DNA of 37,392 nucleotides from contig JAOZUK010000027.1 in NCBI GenBank assembly GCA_029938715.1, positions 1-37,392 on the forward strand. Direction: 5' to 3'. The translations under genes were made by a program, and so were the position numbers. Below the pieces are notes generated by a model that was given only the letters and a program-made list of their open reading frames with translations, searched no databases and was not told the DNA's origin. The DNA comes from Bacteroidales bacterium. Lineage in GTDB: Bacteria > Bacteroidota > Bacteroidia > Bacteroidales > GCA-2748055. This document shows, piece by piece, positions 8,366 through 15,521 of this stretch (positions are counted from its first letter, which is position 1; each line of letters starts with the position of its first letter).

Positions 8366-8427
8366 TTGTTATATGATTCACATCAAAATTATAAATTTAG
8401 ACCGTCAATTTGTGAAAGGAATAACAG
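8366..8427 (+). promoter_or_regulatory. Paired CRP/Rex-like dyads upstream of the hydrogenase operon
   Basis: Two 18-bp sites share the form TTGTKA-N6-TMACAK: TTGTTA-TATGAT-TCACAT at 8366-8383 and TTGTGA-AAGGAA-TAACAG at 8410-8427. Their centres are 44 bp apart. Each is one base from the CRP core TGTGA-N6-TCACA and also resembles Rex sites (TTGTGA-N6-TCACAA). The second ends 53 nt before the hydrogenase start codon. No exact TAnnTTTG element was found between here and 8481, so the promoter itself is not placed. The rest of 8205-8365 shows nothing else recognisable. Confidence 0.45.
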
Positions 8428-8480
8428 TAAACGCTATATACCATAGAATAAGCGTAATACATTTAACTACTTGTGAGCAT

Positions 8481-8951
8481 ATGGAGACGATAATAGAAAA
8501 TGAATTTGTTAGAGAACTAGCCAATAAGCATGGCCGGTCGCGTGAAAGCCTGATTCCCATATTACAGGACCTGGTTGTTCAGAACCGGTTTTTGTCGAAA
8601 CAGGATATGGTTGATGTGGCCAGAGAACTGGACATCTCTGCTGCCGATGTATATGGAACCGCTACATTCTACTCCTTTCTTGATACAGAAGTACGTGGAA
8701 AGTATATCATCCGGATCTGTAAAACCATCTCTTGTGCAATGAAGGGTAAGAATGAAATCCTCTCCACCATTGAGGATATCATTAAGATAAAGTTGGGAGA
8801 GACCTCTTCGGATCGAAAATTCAGTTTGCTGGAAGCCAACTGTATAGGCTGGTGTCATAAAGCGCCCGCCATATTAATTAATGATACGCCCTATACTGAA
8901 TTGACCCCCGAGAAGGTGACAGAAATATTGCGTGATTACATCAGGAAATAG
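8481..8951 (+). CDS. hydC: NuoE-like [2Fe-2S] subunit of a multimeric [FeFe] hydrogenase
   Basis: 156 residues in the NuoE / 24-kDa family. An N-terminal helical part (LIPILQDLVVQNRFLSKQDM, ELDISAADVYGTATFYSFL) is followed by a thioredoxin-like [2Fe-2S] domain. All four ligands are present: C80-KTIS-C85 and C121-IGW-C125. It relays electrons between the flavin subunit and the hydrogenase. The frame is open back to 8346, but that extension is AT-rich non-conserved sequence and the ATG at 8481 begins at the family's usual N-terminus. It is the first gene of a three-gene operon (20 nt to the next gene). The symbol follows HydABC usage; HndA is the equivalent name in Desulfovibrio. Confidence 0.92.
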   Translation: METIIENEFVRELANKHGRSRESLIPILQDLVVQNRFLSKQDMVDVARELDISAADVYGTATFYSFLDTEVRGKYIIRICKTISCAMKGKNEILSTIEDIIKIKLGETSSDRKFSLLEANCIGWCHKAPAILINDTPYTELTPEKVTEILRDYIRK

Positions 8952-8971
8952 TAACCGAAAATATTTATAAC

Positions 8972-10132
8972 ATGGAGCATAAGCATGTAAAAAGGGTGGA
9001 CCTTATTTTCGAAAAAGTCGAATGCAGGGAGATTCTGGAAAAGATCGTAAAAATGGAACCCGATGCCATTTGTCAGGAGGTACTTGAATCGGACCTTAAA
9101 GGACGGGGCGGAGCCGGATTCCCTACTGGAATGAAGTGGAGGTTTGCTGCAAACGAAACCGGATCCATAAAATATATTGTTTGTAATGCAGATGAAGGTG
9201 AACCAGGAACCTTTAAGGACCGGGAAATTCTCGATCAGGTGCCAGGAAAAGTATTTTGCGGAATGGCCATAGCATCCAGGGCTGTGGGAGCTAAAAAAGG
9301 ATATGTATATCTCAGGGGAGAGTACAAATTCCTTATTCCAAGACTCAATGAGGAACTGATCAAGTTTCATCAGATGATGGATGAATTCAACCATAACTTC
9401 AGGATCCAGATCCGACTGGGCAGTGGAGCTTACATCTGTGGTGAGGAGAGCGCATTGTTTGAATCCATTGAAGGCAGAAGGGGTGAACCGCGTAATAAAC
9501 CTCCTTATCCCACATCAATAGGTCTGTTTGGTAAGCCTACTGCAATCAATAATGTTGAAACTCTGGTTCATGCAGTGGTGATCATAAAGTATGGAGCTTC
9601 CCATTTTAAAGAGCTCGGAACCAAAGATTCGCGTGGGTCGAAGGTATTCTCAGTGTCGGGTGATACCCCCAAGTCCGGAATATTTGAGTTGGAGTTGGGT
9701 ATGTCAGTAAATGAATTTGTGGAAGAGTTTGGCGATGGAGATACCAAGGCGGTACAGGTGGGAGGGGCTTCCGGTTTTTGTGTTCCCAGGAAAAGGTTTG
9801 AAGAGACCATCATTGGATTTGAGGGTGTGCCAACCGGAGGATCCATGAAATTATTTAATTCGACACGTTCCATGTACAATGTGCTTCATAATTACCTGGA
9901 TTTTTTTACGGAAGAATCATGTGGGCAATGTACTCCCTGTCGAGTGGGATGTCAGCAGCTCTTAAAAGGAGTGGAGGCAGTGAAGCGAGGCGATAAGAAT
10001 TCCAAATACCTGGATGAGCTTGTAAAGCTGGCGAAAACCATGAAGCGGGCATCAAAGTGTGGATTAGGACAATCGGTTGGCAATGCCTTTGGTTCCATCG
10101 TGGAGAATTTTAAAGAAGAGATCATTTACTAA
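8972..10132 (+). CDS. hydB: NuoF-like NAD(P)H- and FMN-binding subunit of the hydrogenase (minimal form)
   Basis: 386 residues. FMN/NADH-binding signatures are intact: GRGGAGFPTG (44-53), CNADEGEPGTFKDRE (71-85), GAYICGEESALFESIEGRRG (152-171). The SLBB-like segment follows (GGASGFCVPR). The [4Fe-4S] motif C317-GQ-C320-TP-C323 with C363 is complete. Thermotoga-type HydB proteins carry an extra N-terminal thioredoxin-like [2Fe-2S] domain and a C-terminal 2x[4Fe-4S] domain; both are absent here. That leaves only the NuoF core, slightly shorter than a typical NuoF of about 430-445 residues. It probably oxidises or reduces NAD(H) and exchanges electrons with the flanking subunits. The gap to hydA is 26 nt. 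Confidence 0.92.
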   Translation: MEHKHVKRVDLIFEKVECREILEKIVKMEPDAICQEVLESDLKGRGGAGFPTGMKWRFAANETGSIKYIVCNADEGEPGTFKDREILDQVPGKVFCGMAIASRAVGAKKGYVYLRGEYKFLIPRLNEELIKFHQMMDEFNHNFRIQIRLGSGAYICGEESALFESIEGRRGEPRNKPPYPTSIGLFGKPTAINNVETLVHAVVIIKYGASHFKELGTKDSRGSKVFSVSGDTPKSGIFELELGMSVNEFVEEFGDGDTKAVQVGGASGFCVPRKRFEETIIGFEGVPTGGSMKLFNSTRSMYNVLHNYLDFFTEESCGQCTPCRVGCQQLLKGVEAVKRGDKNSKYLDELVKLAKTMKRASKCGLGQSVGNAFGSIVENFKEEIIY

Positions 10133-10158
10133 TTGGAAATCAGATAACACAAGATATC

Positions 10159-11940
10159 ATGGTAAGTTTATCTATTAACGGCATGCTGGTGAAAGTTCCC
10201 AAAGGAACTACCGTTCTTGATGCAGCCAAAAAGCAGAATTTCAGAATTCCCACACTTTGTCATCACGACGATCTTTGCGTAGCGGGGAACTGCAGAGTAT
10301 GTGTGGTGGAACAGTTGGGGGGCAAAGCTTTGCTTGCAGCATGTGCCACACCTGTGAGTGAAGGAATGCAAATCCTGACCAATTCACTAAAGGTACGTTC
10401 AGCCCGAAAACATGTAATCGAATTACTGCTATCTGAGCATAATGCAGATTGTACCAAATGCTACAAGAATGGAATGTGTGAGCTGCAGAATCTTTCCAAC
10501 GAATTTTGTGTGGGAGACCACCTTTTTCTGGAACTGATCGATTTGAAAAATTATACCATCGATAGGTTTTCACCATCTATTCAGAAGGATGACAGCAAAT
10601 GCATTCGATGCCAGCGATGCGTAAGGACCTGTGAAGAGCTGCAGGGAGTAAATGCGCTTACCGTAGCACACAAGGGAGAAAATCAGAAAATCAGCACTTT
10701 TGAAGATCTTTCCATGGCTGAAGTGATCTGTACCAATTGTGGGCAGTGTATTAACCGTTGTCCCACAGGGGCACTTGTGGAGCGAACCTACCTGGATGAA
10801 GTATGGGATGCCATTCTTGATCCGAAAAAGCATGTGGTGGTACAGACTGCACCTGCAGTGAGGGTCGGACTGGGTGAAGAACTGGGTTTTGAGCCGGGGA
10901 GTCGTGTCACCGGAAAAATGGTTTCTGCATTAAAGCGCCTTGGTTTTGATTCTGTACTGGATACCGACTTTTCTGCCGATCTGACCATTATGGAGGAGGG
11001 TACAGAGCTGCTGACCAGGCTGAAGAAGGCTCTGGTGGATAAGGATCCTACAGTTGCTTTGCCGATGACCACCTCCTGTTCGCCAGGCTGGATCAAGTTC
11101 ATTGAGCACTCTTTCCCGGAGTATTTACCCAATGTGTCTACATGTAAGTCTCCACAGCAAATGTTTGGAGCGCTTGCCAAAACCTATTATTCGCAGGTAA
11201 GGAAGCTGGAACCAAAAGATGTGGTCAGTGTATCAATCATGCCATGTACGGCAAAAAAGTATGAGGCCAATCGTCCTGAAATGAGGTCAAGTGGTTACAA
11301 AGATGTGGATTATGTGCTGACCACCAGGGAGCTGGCAAGGATGATTAAGCAAGCGGGTATAGACTTCAATAAATTGAAGGAAGACAAGTATGACAGCCTC
11401 ATGGGTGTTTCAACTGGTGCCGGTGTGATTTTTGGTGCAACCGGTGGCGTAATGGAAGCCGCCCTAAGGACTGCTTATGAAATCATAACTGGAAGGGAGG
11501 TTCCTTTTGAGAACCTGAACATCACTGCTGTGCGTGGAATGGAGGGTGTAAGGGTTGCTTCTGTGCAGATTGAAGAATGTAAAGAGGAGTGGAGCTTTCT
11601 GAATGGAGTGGAACTAAAATGTGCCGTAGCACACGGATTGGTAAATGCACGTAAATTGATGAATGCGGTAAAGAGTGGAGAACTGGAGGTACATTTTATA
11701 GAGGTGATGGCCTGTCCGGGTGGCTGTCTGGGCGGGGGTGGACAACCCATACCTACCAATGAGAAGATTCGGAAGAAAAGGACAGAAGCTATTTATGCAG
11801 AAGATATGTCCATGAAGATTCGGAAGTCACACGAAAATCCAGAAATTATAAGGATCTATAAAGAGTTTCTTGGAGAGCCTCTGGGGCATAAATCGCACGA
11901 GTTACTCCACACCCATTACACCAAGCGGGTGAGGTATTAG
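10159..11940 (+). CDS. hydA: [FeFe] hydrogenase catalytic subunit (M3-type, group A)
   Basis: 593 residues. In order: plant-type [2Fe-2S] (C34, C45, C48, C62); His-Cys [4Fe-4S] (H94, C98, C101, C107); two [4Fe-4S] clusters (C148, C151, C154, C158; C191, C194, C197, C201); then the H-cluster domain. L1 is TTSCSPGW (C307, S308), L2 is MPCTAKKYE (C363), and L3 is EVMACPGGCLGGGGQP (C519, C523). The C-terminal small-subunit-like tail ends HELLHTHY. It catalyses reversible H2 formation. With the NuoE- and NuoF-like partners it should couple to NAD(H), possibly by electron bifurcation with ferredoxin. The maturases HydE, HydF and HydG are not in the window. L1 differs from the canonical TSCCPxW (see findings). 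Confidence 0.95.
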   Translation: MVSLSINGMLVKVPKGTTVLDAAKKQNFRIPTLCHHDDLCVAGNCRVCVVEQLGGKALLAACATPVSEGMQILTNSLKVRSARKHVIELLLSEHNADCTKCYKNGMCELQNLSNEFCVGDHLFLELIDLKNYTIDRFSPSIQKDDSKCIRCQRCVRTCEELQGVNALTVAHKGENQKISTFEDLSMAEVICTNCGQCINRCPTGALVERTYLDEVWDAILDPKKHVVVQTAPAVRVGLGEELGFEPGSRVTGKMVSALKRLGFDSVLDTDFSADLTIMEEGTELLTRLKKALVDKDPTVALPMTTSCSPGWIKFIEHSFPEYLPNVSTCKSPQQMFGALAKTYYSQVRKLEPKDVVSVSIMPCTAKKYEANRPEMRSSGYKDVDYVLTTRELARMIKQAGIDFNKLKEDKYDSLMGVSTGAGVIFGATGGVMEAALRTAYEIITGREVPFENLNITAVRGMEGVRVASVQIEECKEEWSFLNGVELKCAVAHGLVNARKLMNAVKSGELEVHFIEVMACPGGCLGGGGQPIPTNEKIRKKRTEAIYAEDMSMKIRKSHENPEIIRIYKEFLGEPLGHKSHELLHTHYTKRVRY

Positions 11941-11959
11941 GCACATTAACACTGTTGCC

Positions 11960-12679
11960 CTATTCCTTTGGTTGAGGGTATAACCACAGGGTGAGATCAT
12001 TGGGCTCGTTATTGGATGAGGGAGCAATCACAGAGAGGTAATTGCTACTGACCTGAATCAGGTCATTGTATTCAAATGAGATGAGTTCGTTTTCCTCCTT
12101 ATATACTGTATCATGAAGTGTGACAATAACAGATGCCCGCACATCGTATTCAGAAATTTCATCATATTCAGAAATGTCCCCGTATGACAGGCCAGTAAGT
12201 GTCTGTTTTTCAGGGGAAGTGCCTCCCATATAGATATCAACCGGATCCTCCCCAACTGTGGCATGCAGAAATCGAAAATTGATATGACCGGATGTGGGTG
12301 GGTCTGTCTCCAGTTCCTGGCATAAAAGAACAGGGTTTTCAGCAGTGCCATAAACTACAGCAAGGTAGTTCTTGTCTTTGGTCATGCTGAGGTTTTGACT
12401 TTCCAGGTAGGCACCACTGGATCCATTTTTAACCACAAAAAGAATCTCTTCTGAATCGTCGTCCAGTAATACCCCGCCAGTTATTATGGTTCCATAGGAC
12501 AGATTATCCTGAATCTCTACTTCATCCACTTCCCATTTGACTTCGAACGGTTCATAAAGAAAATTGTAAAGTGTTACGTAGGCGCGGTCCTCTTCAGGCG
12601 AAGGCCCTGGTTCAGGATCGTTGTTACAGGAGCTTACGCCCATACTTATAAGGATGAAAAAAAGAGAGTAGTGTCGCAT
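11960..12679 (-). CDS. DUF4397-like lipoprotein (paralogue 1)
   Basis: 239 residues. A lipoprotein signal (LISMGVSSC, lipidation at C18) is followed by an acidic-proline linker (NNDPEPGPSPEEDR). Two beta-rich halves follow: residues about 33-125 (YVTLYNFLYEPFEVKWEVDE) and about 130-239, where NFRFLHATVGEDPVDIYMGG matches the DUF4397 pattern of an Arg-Phe-x-His stretch followed by a P-V-D-x-Y motif. DUF4397 domains are surface beta-sandwiches without known activity. It is the last gene of the minus-strand operon and a same-length paralogue of 13110-13829. It converges with hydA (19 nt between stops). An outer-membrane or surface location is inferred. Confidence 0.75.
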   Translation of the reverse strand: MRHYSLFFILISMGVSSCNNDPEPGPSPEEDRAYVTLYNFLYEPFEVKWEVDEVEIQDNLSYGTIITGGVLLDDDSEEILFVVKNGSSGAYLESQNLSMTKDKNYLAVVYGTAENPVLLCQELETDPPTSGHINFRFLHATVGEDPVDIYMGGTSPEKQTLTGLSYGDISEYDEISEYDVRASVIVTLHDTVYKEENELISFEYNDLIQVSSNYLSVIAPSSNNEPNDLTLWLYPQPKE

Positions 12680-12687
12680 GGTTCTAT

Positions 12688-13068
12688 TTAAGACTGTTCT
12701 TCAAAAAGTTCGATGGCTTCGGGTTGCATCAGTACCCAGATGGAGTAGATGCCTTTGGCTGTCCCTATGGGTATATTGAGACAATTGATGGCCGAAACAA
12801 TTATAACAAGCATACGTGCCCAGGGTTTATAGGAGAATAGACCGAATCCCCCCACTATTCCAAGGATACTGAAAAAGCCAAGAATAAGCGAGAGGGTATT
12901 CCCAAGGAAAGAGAGCAATTTTTGTGCAAGGGGTTCGTGCTCCACAAAACTGAATGCGAAGTGAAAGCTCAAATAGACTGCCAGGGCTCCAAGTAATCCA
13001 AGGATCCCAAATCCAACATGAAGTGCTCCAGTAAAGGACACATGTTGTTTTATATTTCTTTTTTCCAT
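12688..13068 (-). CDS. Small four-helix membrane protein
   Basis: 126 residues with four hydrophobic stretches: about 12-33 (TGALHVGFGILGLLGALAVY), 46-66 (LLSFLGNTLSLILGFFSILG), 67-76 (GGFGLFSY) merging into 80-100 (ARMLVIIVSAINCLNIPIGT), and a final helix (KGIYSIWVLMQPEAIELF). The pattern (KPWAR between helices, IYSIWVLMQPEA at the end) recurs in small uncharacterised Bacteroidetes membrane proteins. I cannot assign a family with confidence. It lies between the two DUF4397-like lipoprotein genes, 8 nt before the downstream one and 41 nt after the upstream one, so all are probably one transcript. Confidence 0.7.
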   Translation of the reverse strand: MEKRNIKQHVSFTGALHVGFGILGLLGALAVYLSFHFAFSFVEHEPLAQKLLSFLGNTLSLILGFFSILGIVGGFGLFSYKPWARMLVIIVSAINCLNIPIGTAKGIYSIWVLMQPEAIELFEEQS

Positions 13069-13109
13069 GATATTTTGATTTTAATGTTCAGTAATTACAT
13101 GAATTGTGA

Positions 13110-13829
13110 TTAATTAACCGGTTGATTATAGAGCTGCAATTGTATAGATGAGGATGCGGAATTGGTGGCGCGTCCAATGACACCCAGGTATATGTTATTG
13201 GCCAAAAATACATTGTTTGCAGAATACGATAAAATACTAGAATCTTCAGGGGATACATTAACAGGAGTAACAATAATAGATTCCCAAAGATCTTCTTGGG
13301 TAGCTTCAAGGTATTCAGTAATCTGTGCAAAGGAAACCCCGGAGACAACTTTGTGTTCAGGTGTATGACCACCAATATATAGATCTACAGGCTCAAGCTC
13401 CAGCGTTGTATGTATAAATCTCAATTTAACCATGCCCAGAGAGGGCTTTTCTAGTTCCATAGATTCCAATATGATATATGGATCTTTTTCATTCCCTAAA
13501 ATGGAAACTGTATAGAATTGGTTTTGCTCCATCTCATAAACTTCACTATCGATTACCCGGGTTGACTCCGATTCTTTAGCGGTGAATGTTACATCCTGCA
13601 ATTCCTCATCTATTTCTATGAATTCCAGAATAGCTGTTCCATAAGGATGTTCAGATTCAACAATTACATCATTAATTTCCCAGGCTACATCATAAGATTC
13701 GGTTAGGAAATTGTAGAGGTTGATATATGATCCACTGGAAAAAGGTATGGAGGGTCCCGGATCCGGATCTTTCAAACAACCTGCCGCCATGAACAACAGA
13801 ATCAATAGTATGGTGTAGTTTTTTTTCAT
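13110..13829 (-). CDS. DUF4397-like lipoprotein (paralogue 2)
   Basis: 239 residues. The lipoprotein signal is ILLFMAAGC (lipidation at C18), with the linker LKDPDPGPSIPFSSGS. The body parallels the 11960-12679 protein segment by segment: YINLYNFLTESYDVAWEIND corresponds to YVTLYNFLYEPFEVKWEVDE, and KLRFIHTTLELEPVDLYIGG to NFRFLHATVGEDPVDIYMGG. The two genes are clearly an old tandem duplication split by a membrane-protein gene. It starts 6 nt after the ProX stop, which indicates co-transcription. Function is unknown; the protein should be anchored on the outer membrane. Confidence 0.75.
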   Translation of the reverse strand: MKKNYTILLILLFMAAGCLKDPDPGPSIPFSSGSYINLYNFLTESYDVAWEINDVIVESEHPYGTAILEFIEIDEELQDVTFTAKESESTRVIDSEVYEMEQNQFYTVSILGNEKDPYIILESMELEKPSLGMVKLRFIHTTLELEPVDLYIGGHTPEHKVVSGVSFAQITEYLEATQEDLWESIIVTPVNVSPEDSSILSYSANNVFLANNIYLGVIGRATNSASSSIQLQLYNQPVN

Positions 13830-13835
13830 TTCTGG

Positions 13836-14348
13836 TTACTCTATTTCCCCCTCAGAGTCGTACAGTGTTATGAACTCGTATGAATTTCCGCTCCATTCAA
13901 GGAATTTAATAAAGGACTGATATGAGATCACTACGGTTGCGTTGTTTTCGTTGGGATGAAAACTAATTTTTTCTGCTGATCTAAATCCATCATCCAGGAA
14001 TAGATGCACGTGGTTTTCGTTATCATTGATCAATCCGAATACCGATACCGATCCTCCGGATAGCCCCAGGTACCGCTCCATTCTTTGGGGCGACGCAAAG
14101 GAAATTTTCCCCTGCTTCAGACGCTGCTCCAGATCGCGTATATTGAGCTTTCGATCGTGTTTTAGTATAACCAGATAATGGCGGTTGCCCTTGTGGTTTC
14201 GAAAGAAGAGATTTTTGCAATGGTTGGCATCGATTTTATTCCAATAGGGAAGAGCGTCCTCTACCGTAGGAACGGGAGGATGTTCGTATAGCTCGTACGA
14301 AATGTCCAGTTCTTTGAGCAACTGGAGAATTTTATCACTTTTTGACAT
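13836..14348 (-). CDS. YbaK/ProX-family aminoacyl-tRNA deacylase
   Basis: 170 residues covering the YbaK/EbsC (INS-like) editing domain: LLKELDISYELYEHPPVPTV at the start, KNLFFRNHKGNRHYLVILKH with the characteristic KN and K-H residues, LEQRLKQGKISFASPQRMER, and the GLSGGSVSVFGLINDNENHV loop. The length and the HPPVPTVED opening fit the free-standing ProX/PrdX type, which clears mischarged Ala-tRNA(Pro) rather than YbaK's Cys-tRNA(Pro). Substrate is inferred. ATGs at 14354 and 14348 are both possible; the longer frame reaches only a TTG at 14366. It lies 6 nt before a lipoprotein gene and 28 nt after the LuxR-type gene. A housekeeping editing factor in a surface-lipoprotein operon is unusual. 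Confidence 0.88.
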   Translation of the reverse strand: MSKSDKILQLLKELDISYELYEHPPVPTVEDALPYWNKIDANHCKNLFFRNHKGNRHYLVILKHDRKLNIRDLEQRLKQGKISFASPQRMERYLGLSGGSVSVFGLINDNENHVHLFLDDGFRSAEKISFHPNENNATVVISYQSFIKFLEWSGNSYEFITLYDSEGEIE

Positions 14349-14376
14349 AGTCATATAACAAAACAATCCATTGGTA

Positions 14377-15333
14377 CTAGCCCGACCGGATCATATTGGT
14401 CAGTTGCACCCTGTTTTTTACTCCTGTTTTCACAAAAATACGGTGGGTATGATCCTTAACGGTTTGCAATGAAATAAAAAGACTCTCACTGATTTCCTGG
14501 TTGGAAAGGCCTTTACTAATTAGCTGGATCACCTCCCTCTCTCTCTTGGAAATCTCATATTTATCTGCAAAAGAGCTTAGTTTACTCTCAAAATCCTCCT
14601 GGACAGTTGAGGCCTGCCCATGGTATTTTTCCAGATATAAACTGAGAAACAGTATGGGAACCAGGTGCCACGATAGAAACAGGAAAAAGAATATGTGCTC
14701 CACCACCACATGGAGGCTGGCAAGTGCAAATGCAGCAATAGTGACTCCCATATATAACAGATACAACAAACCCAGTAGCCTGATAAATCTTTTTTCATAG
14801 TGATCTGTCATTCCCCTGGAAAGTATAATAATAGTCAAGAAAGTGACCAGGTACATGACCAACATAAAGCCAAAAAACACCCAACGCTGAAGATTTAAAA
14901 GGAGCTGGAACTCTCCTTGTTCAAACCTGGTAAGCCTGACCACAAATACCCCGTAAAGCACAAATACCCCCATACATATGATGAAATAGGGGATGGTAAA
15001 GAGGGATGAGGGCCGCAGTCCAAAAAACTCAGTTGTACTCTTCAGCAGCATAAACTTTGAAAGAGCAATAAATGGAATCCCAAGGAATATTGCATATAAT
15101 TTAGTGGAGTGGATGACTTTCAGGTCCACTTCCATCCGGGTAAGAAGGTATTCCAGAATGCCGGAACCTGCCAGACTATAGGAGCCAAAAATATAGAGAA
15201 ATACCAGGTAGTAGAAATAGCTGGTTGCAAAAGGAATCCCATAACGTTTCATCAGCTGGAAGGCGAAGAAGATGGATATGGCTCCGGCCAGCAGAGGAAT
15301 AAGAAGTAATATGAGTCGCCAGGAATCTCCCAT
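14377..15333 (-). CDS. Membrane-bound LuxR-type regulator (7TM + HTH)
   Basis: 318 residues. About seven membrane helices occupy residues 5-235 (for example LILLLIPLLAGAISIFFAF, FFGFMLVMYLVTFLTIIIL, HVVVEHIFFFLFLSWHLVPI). After a short linker a LuxR/GerE helix-turn-helix fills residues 255-318: YEISKREREVIQLISKGLSN, QEISESLFISLQTVKDHTHR, IFVKTGVKNRVQL. The layout (membrane sensor directly fused to a DNA-binding domain, no receiver) suggests one-component signalling, binding DNA from the membrane. It is first in the minus-strand operon and divergent from the membrane protein at 15522. Three dyads between them are candidate binding sites. Confidence 0.88.
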   Translation of the reverse strand: MGDSWRLILLLIPLLAGAISIFFAFQLMKRYGIPFATSYFYYLVFLYIFGSYSLAGSGILEYLLTRMEVDLKVIHSTKLYAIFLGIPFIALSKFMLLKSTTEFFGLRPSSLFTIPYFIICMGVFVLYGVFVVRLTRFEQGEFQLLLNLQRWVFFGFMLVMYLVTFLTIIILSRGMTDHYEKRFIRLLGLLYLLYMGVTIAAFALASLHVVVEHIFFFLFLSWHLVPILFLSLYLEKYHGQASTVQEDFESKLSSFADKYEISKREREVIQLISKGLSNQEISESLFISLQTVKDHTHRIFVKTGVKNRVQLTNMIRSG

Positions 15334-15399
15334 GTTTTTTGGTTGGTTTTGTCAATATACAATATTTGACCGGTTCAAAATGGCTCGCACTATAAAATC

Positions 15400-15465
15400 C
15401 TACTAAAGTAGATCCCAGTTGGGATTCCAACTTAAGTAGGAATAATAAATTCACTACTAAAGTCT
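15400..15465. promoter_or_regulatory. Array of three ACTWAAGT dyads between divergent genes
   Basis: CTACTAAAGTAG (15400-15411, perfect palindrome), CAACTTAAGTAG (15428-15439) and CTACTAAAGTCT (15454-15465) share the core ACTWAAGT. Their centres are 28 and 26 bp apart. The first two also form the arms of a larger imperfect inverted repeat (15398-15441). The array is 67-132 bp upstream of the LuxR-type gene and 57-122 bp upstream of the divergent membrane-protein gene. Binding by the LuxR-type protein is an inference from position. Confidence 0.6.
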
Positions 15466-15489
15466 ATAGGTTGGAGGGTATGAGGGTGG

Positions 15490-15497
15490 TAGCTTTG
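15490..15497 (+). promoter_or_regulatory. -7 element for the 15522 membrane-protein gene
   Basis: TAGCTTTG matches TAnnTTTG and ends 24 nt before the ATG at 15522. The nearest TTG (15471-15473) leaves a spacer of only 16 nt, so the -33 element is weak. The third ACTWAAGT dyad lies just upstream, where an activator could compensate. The position argues against a start codon upstream of 15500. Confidence 0.45.
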
Positions 15498-15521
15498 GTC
15501 TTAAATCAAAACACTCATATC

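Noticed and set aside
8346..8480. 45-codon N-terminal extension of the NuoE-like subunit
   Set aside because: The extension is AT-rich, not conserved in the family, and contains both regulatory dyads; the ATG at 8481 is the family start.
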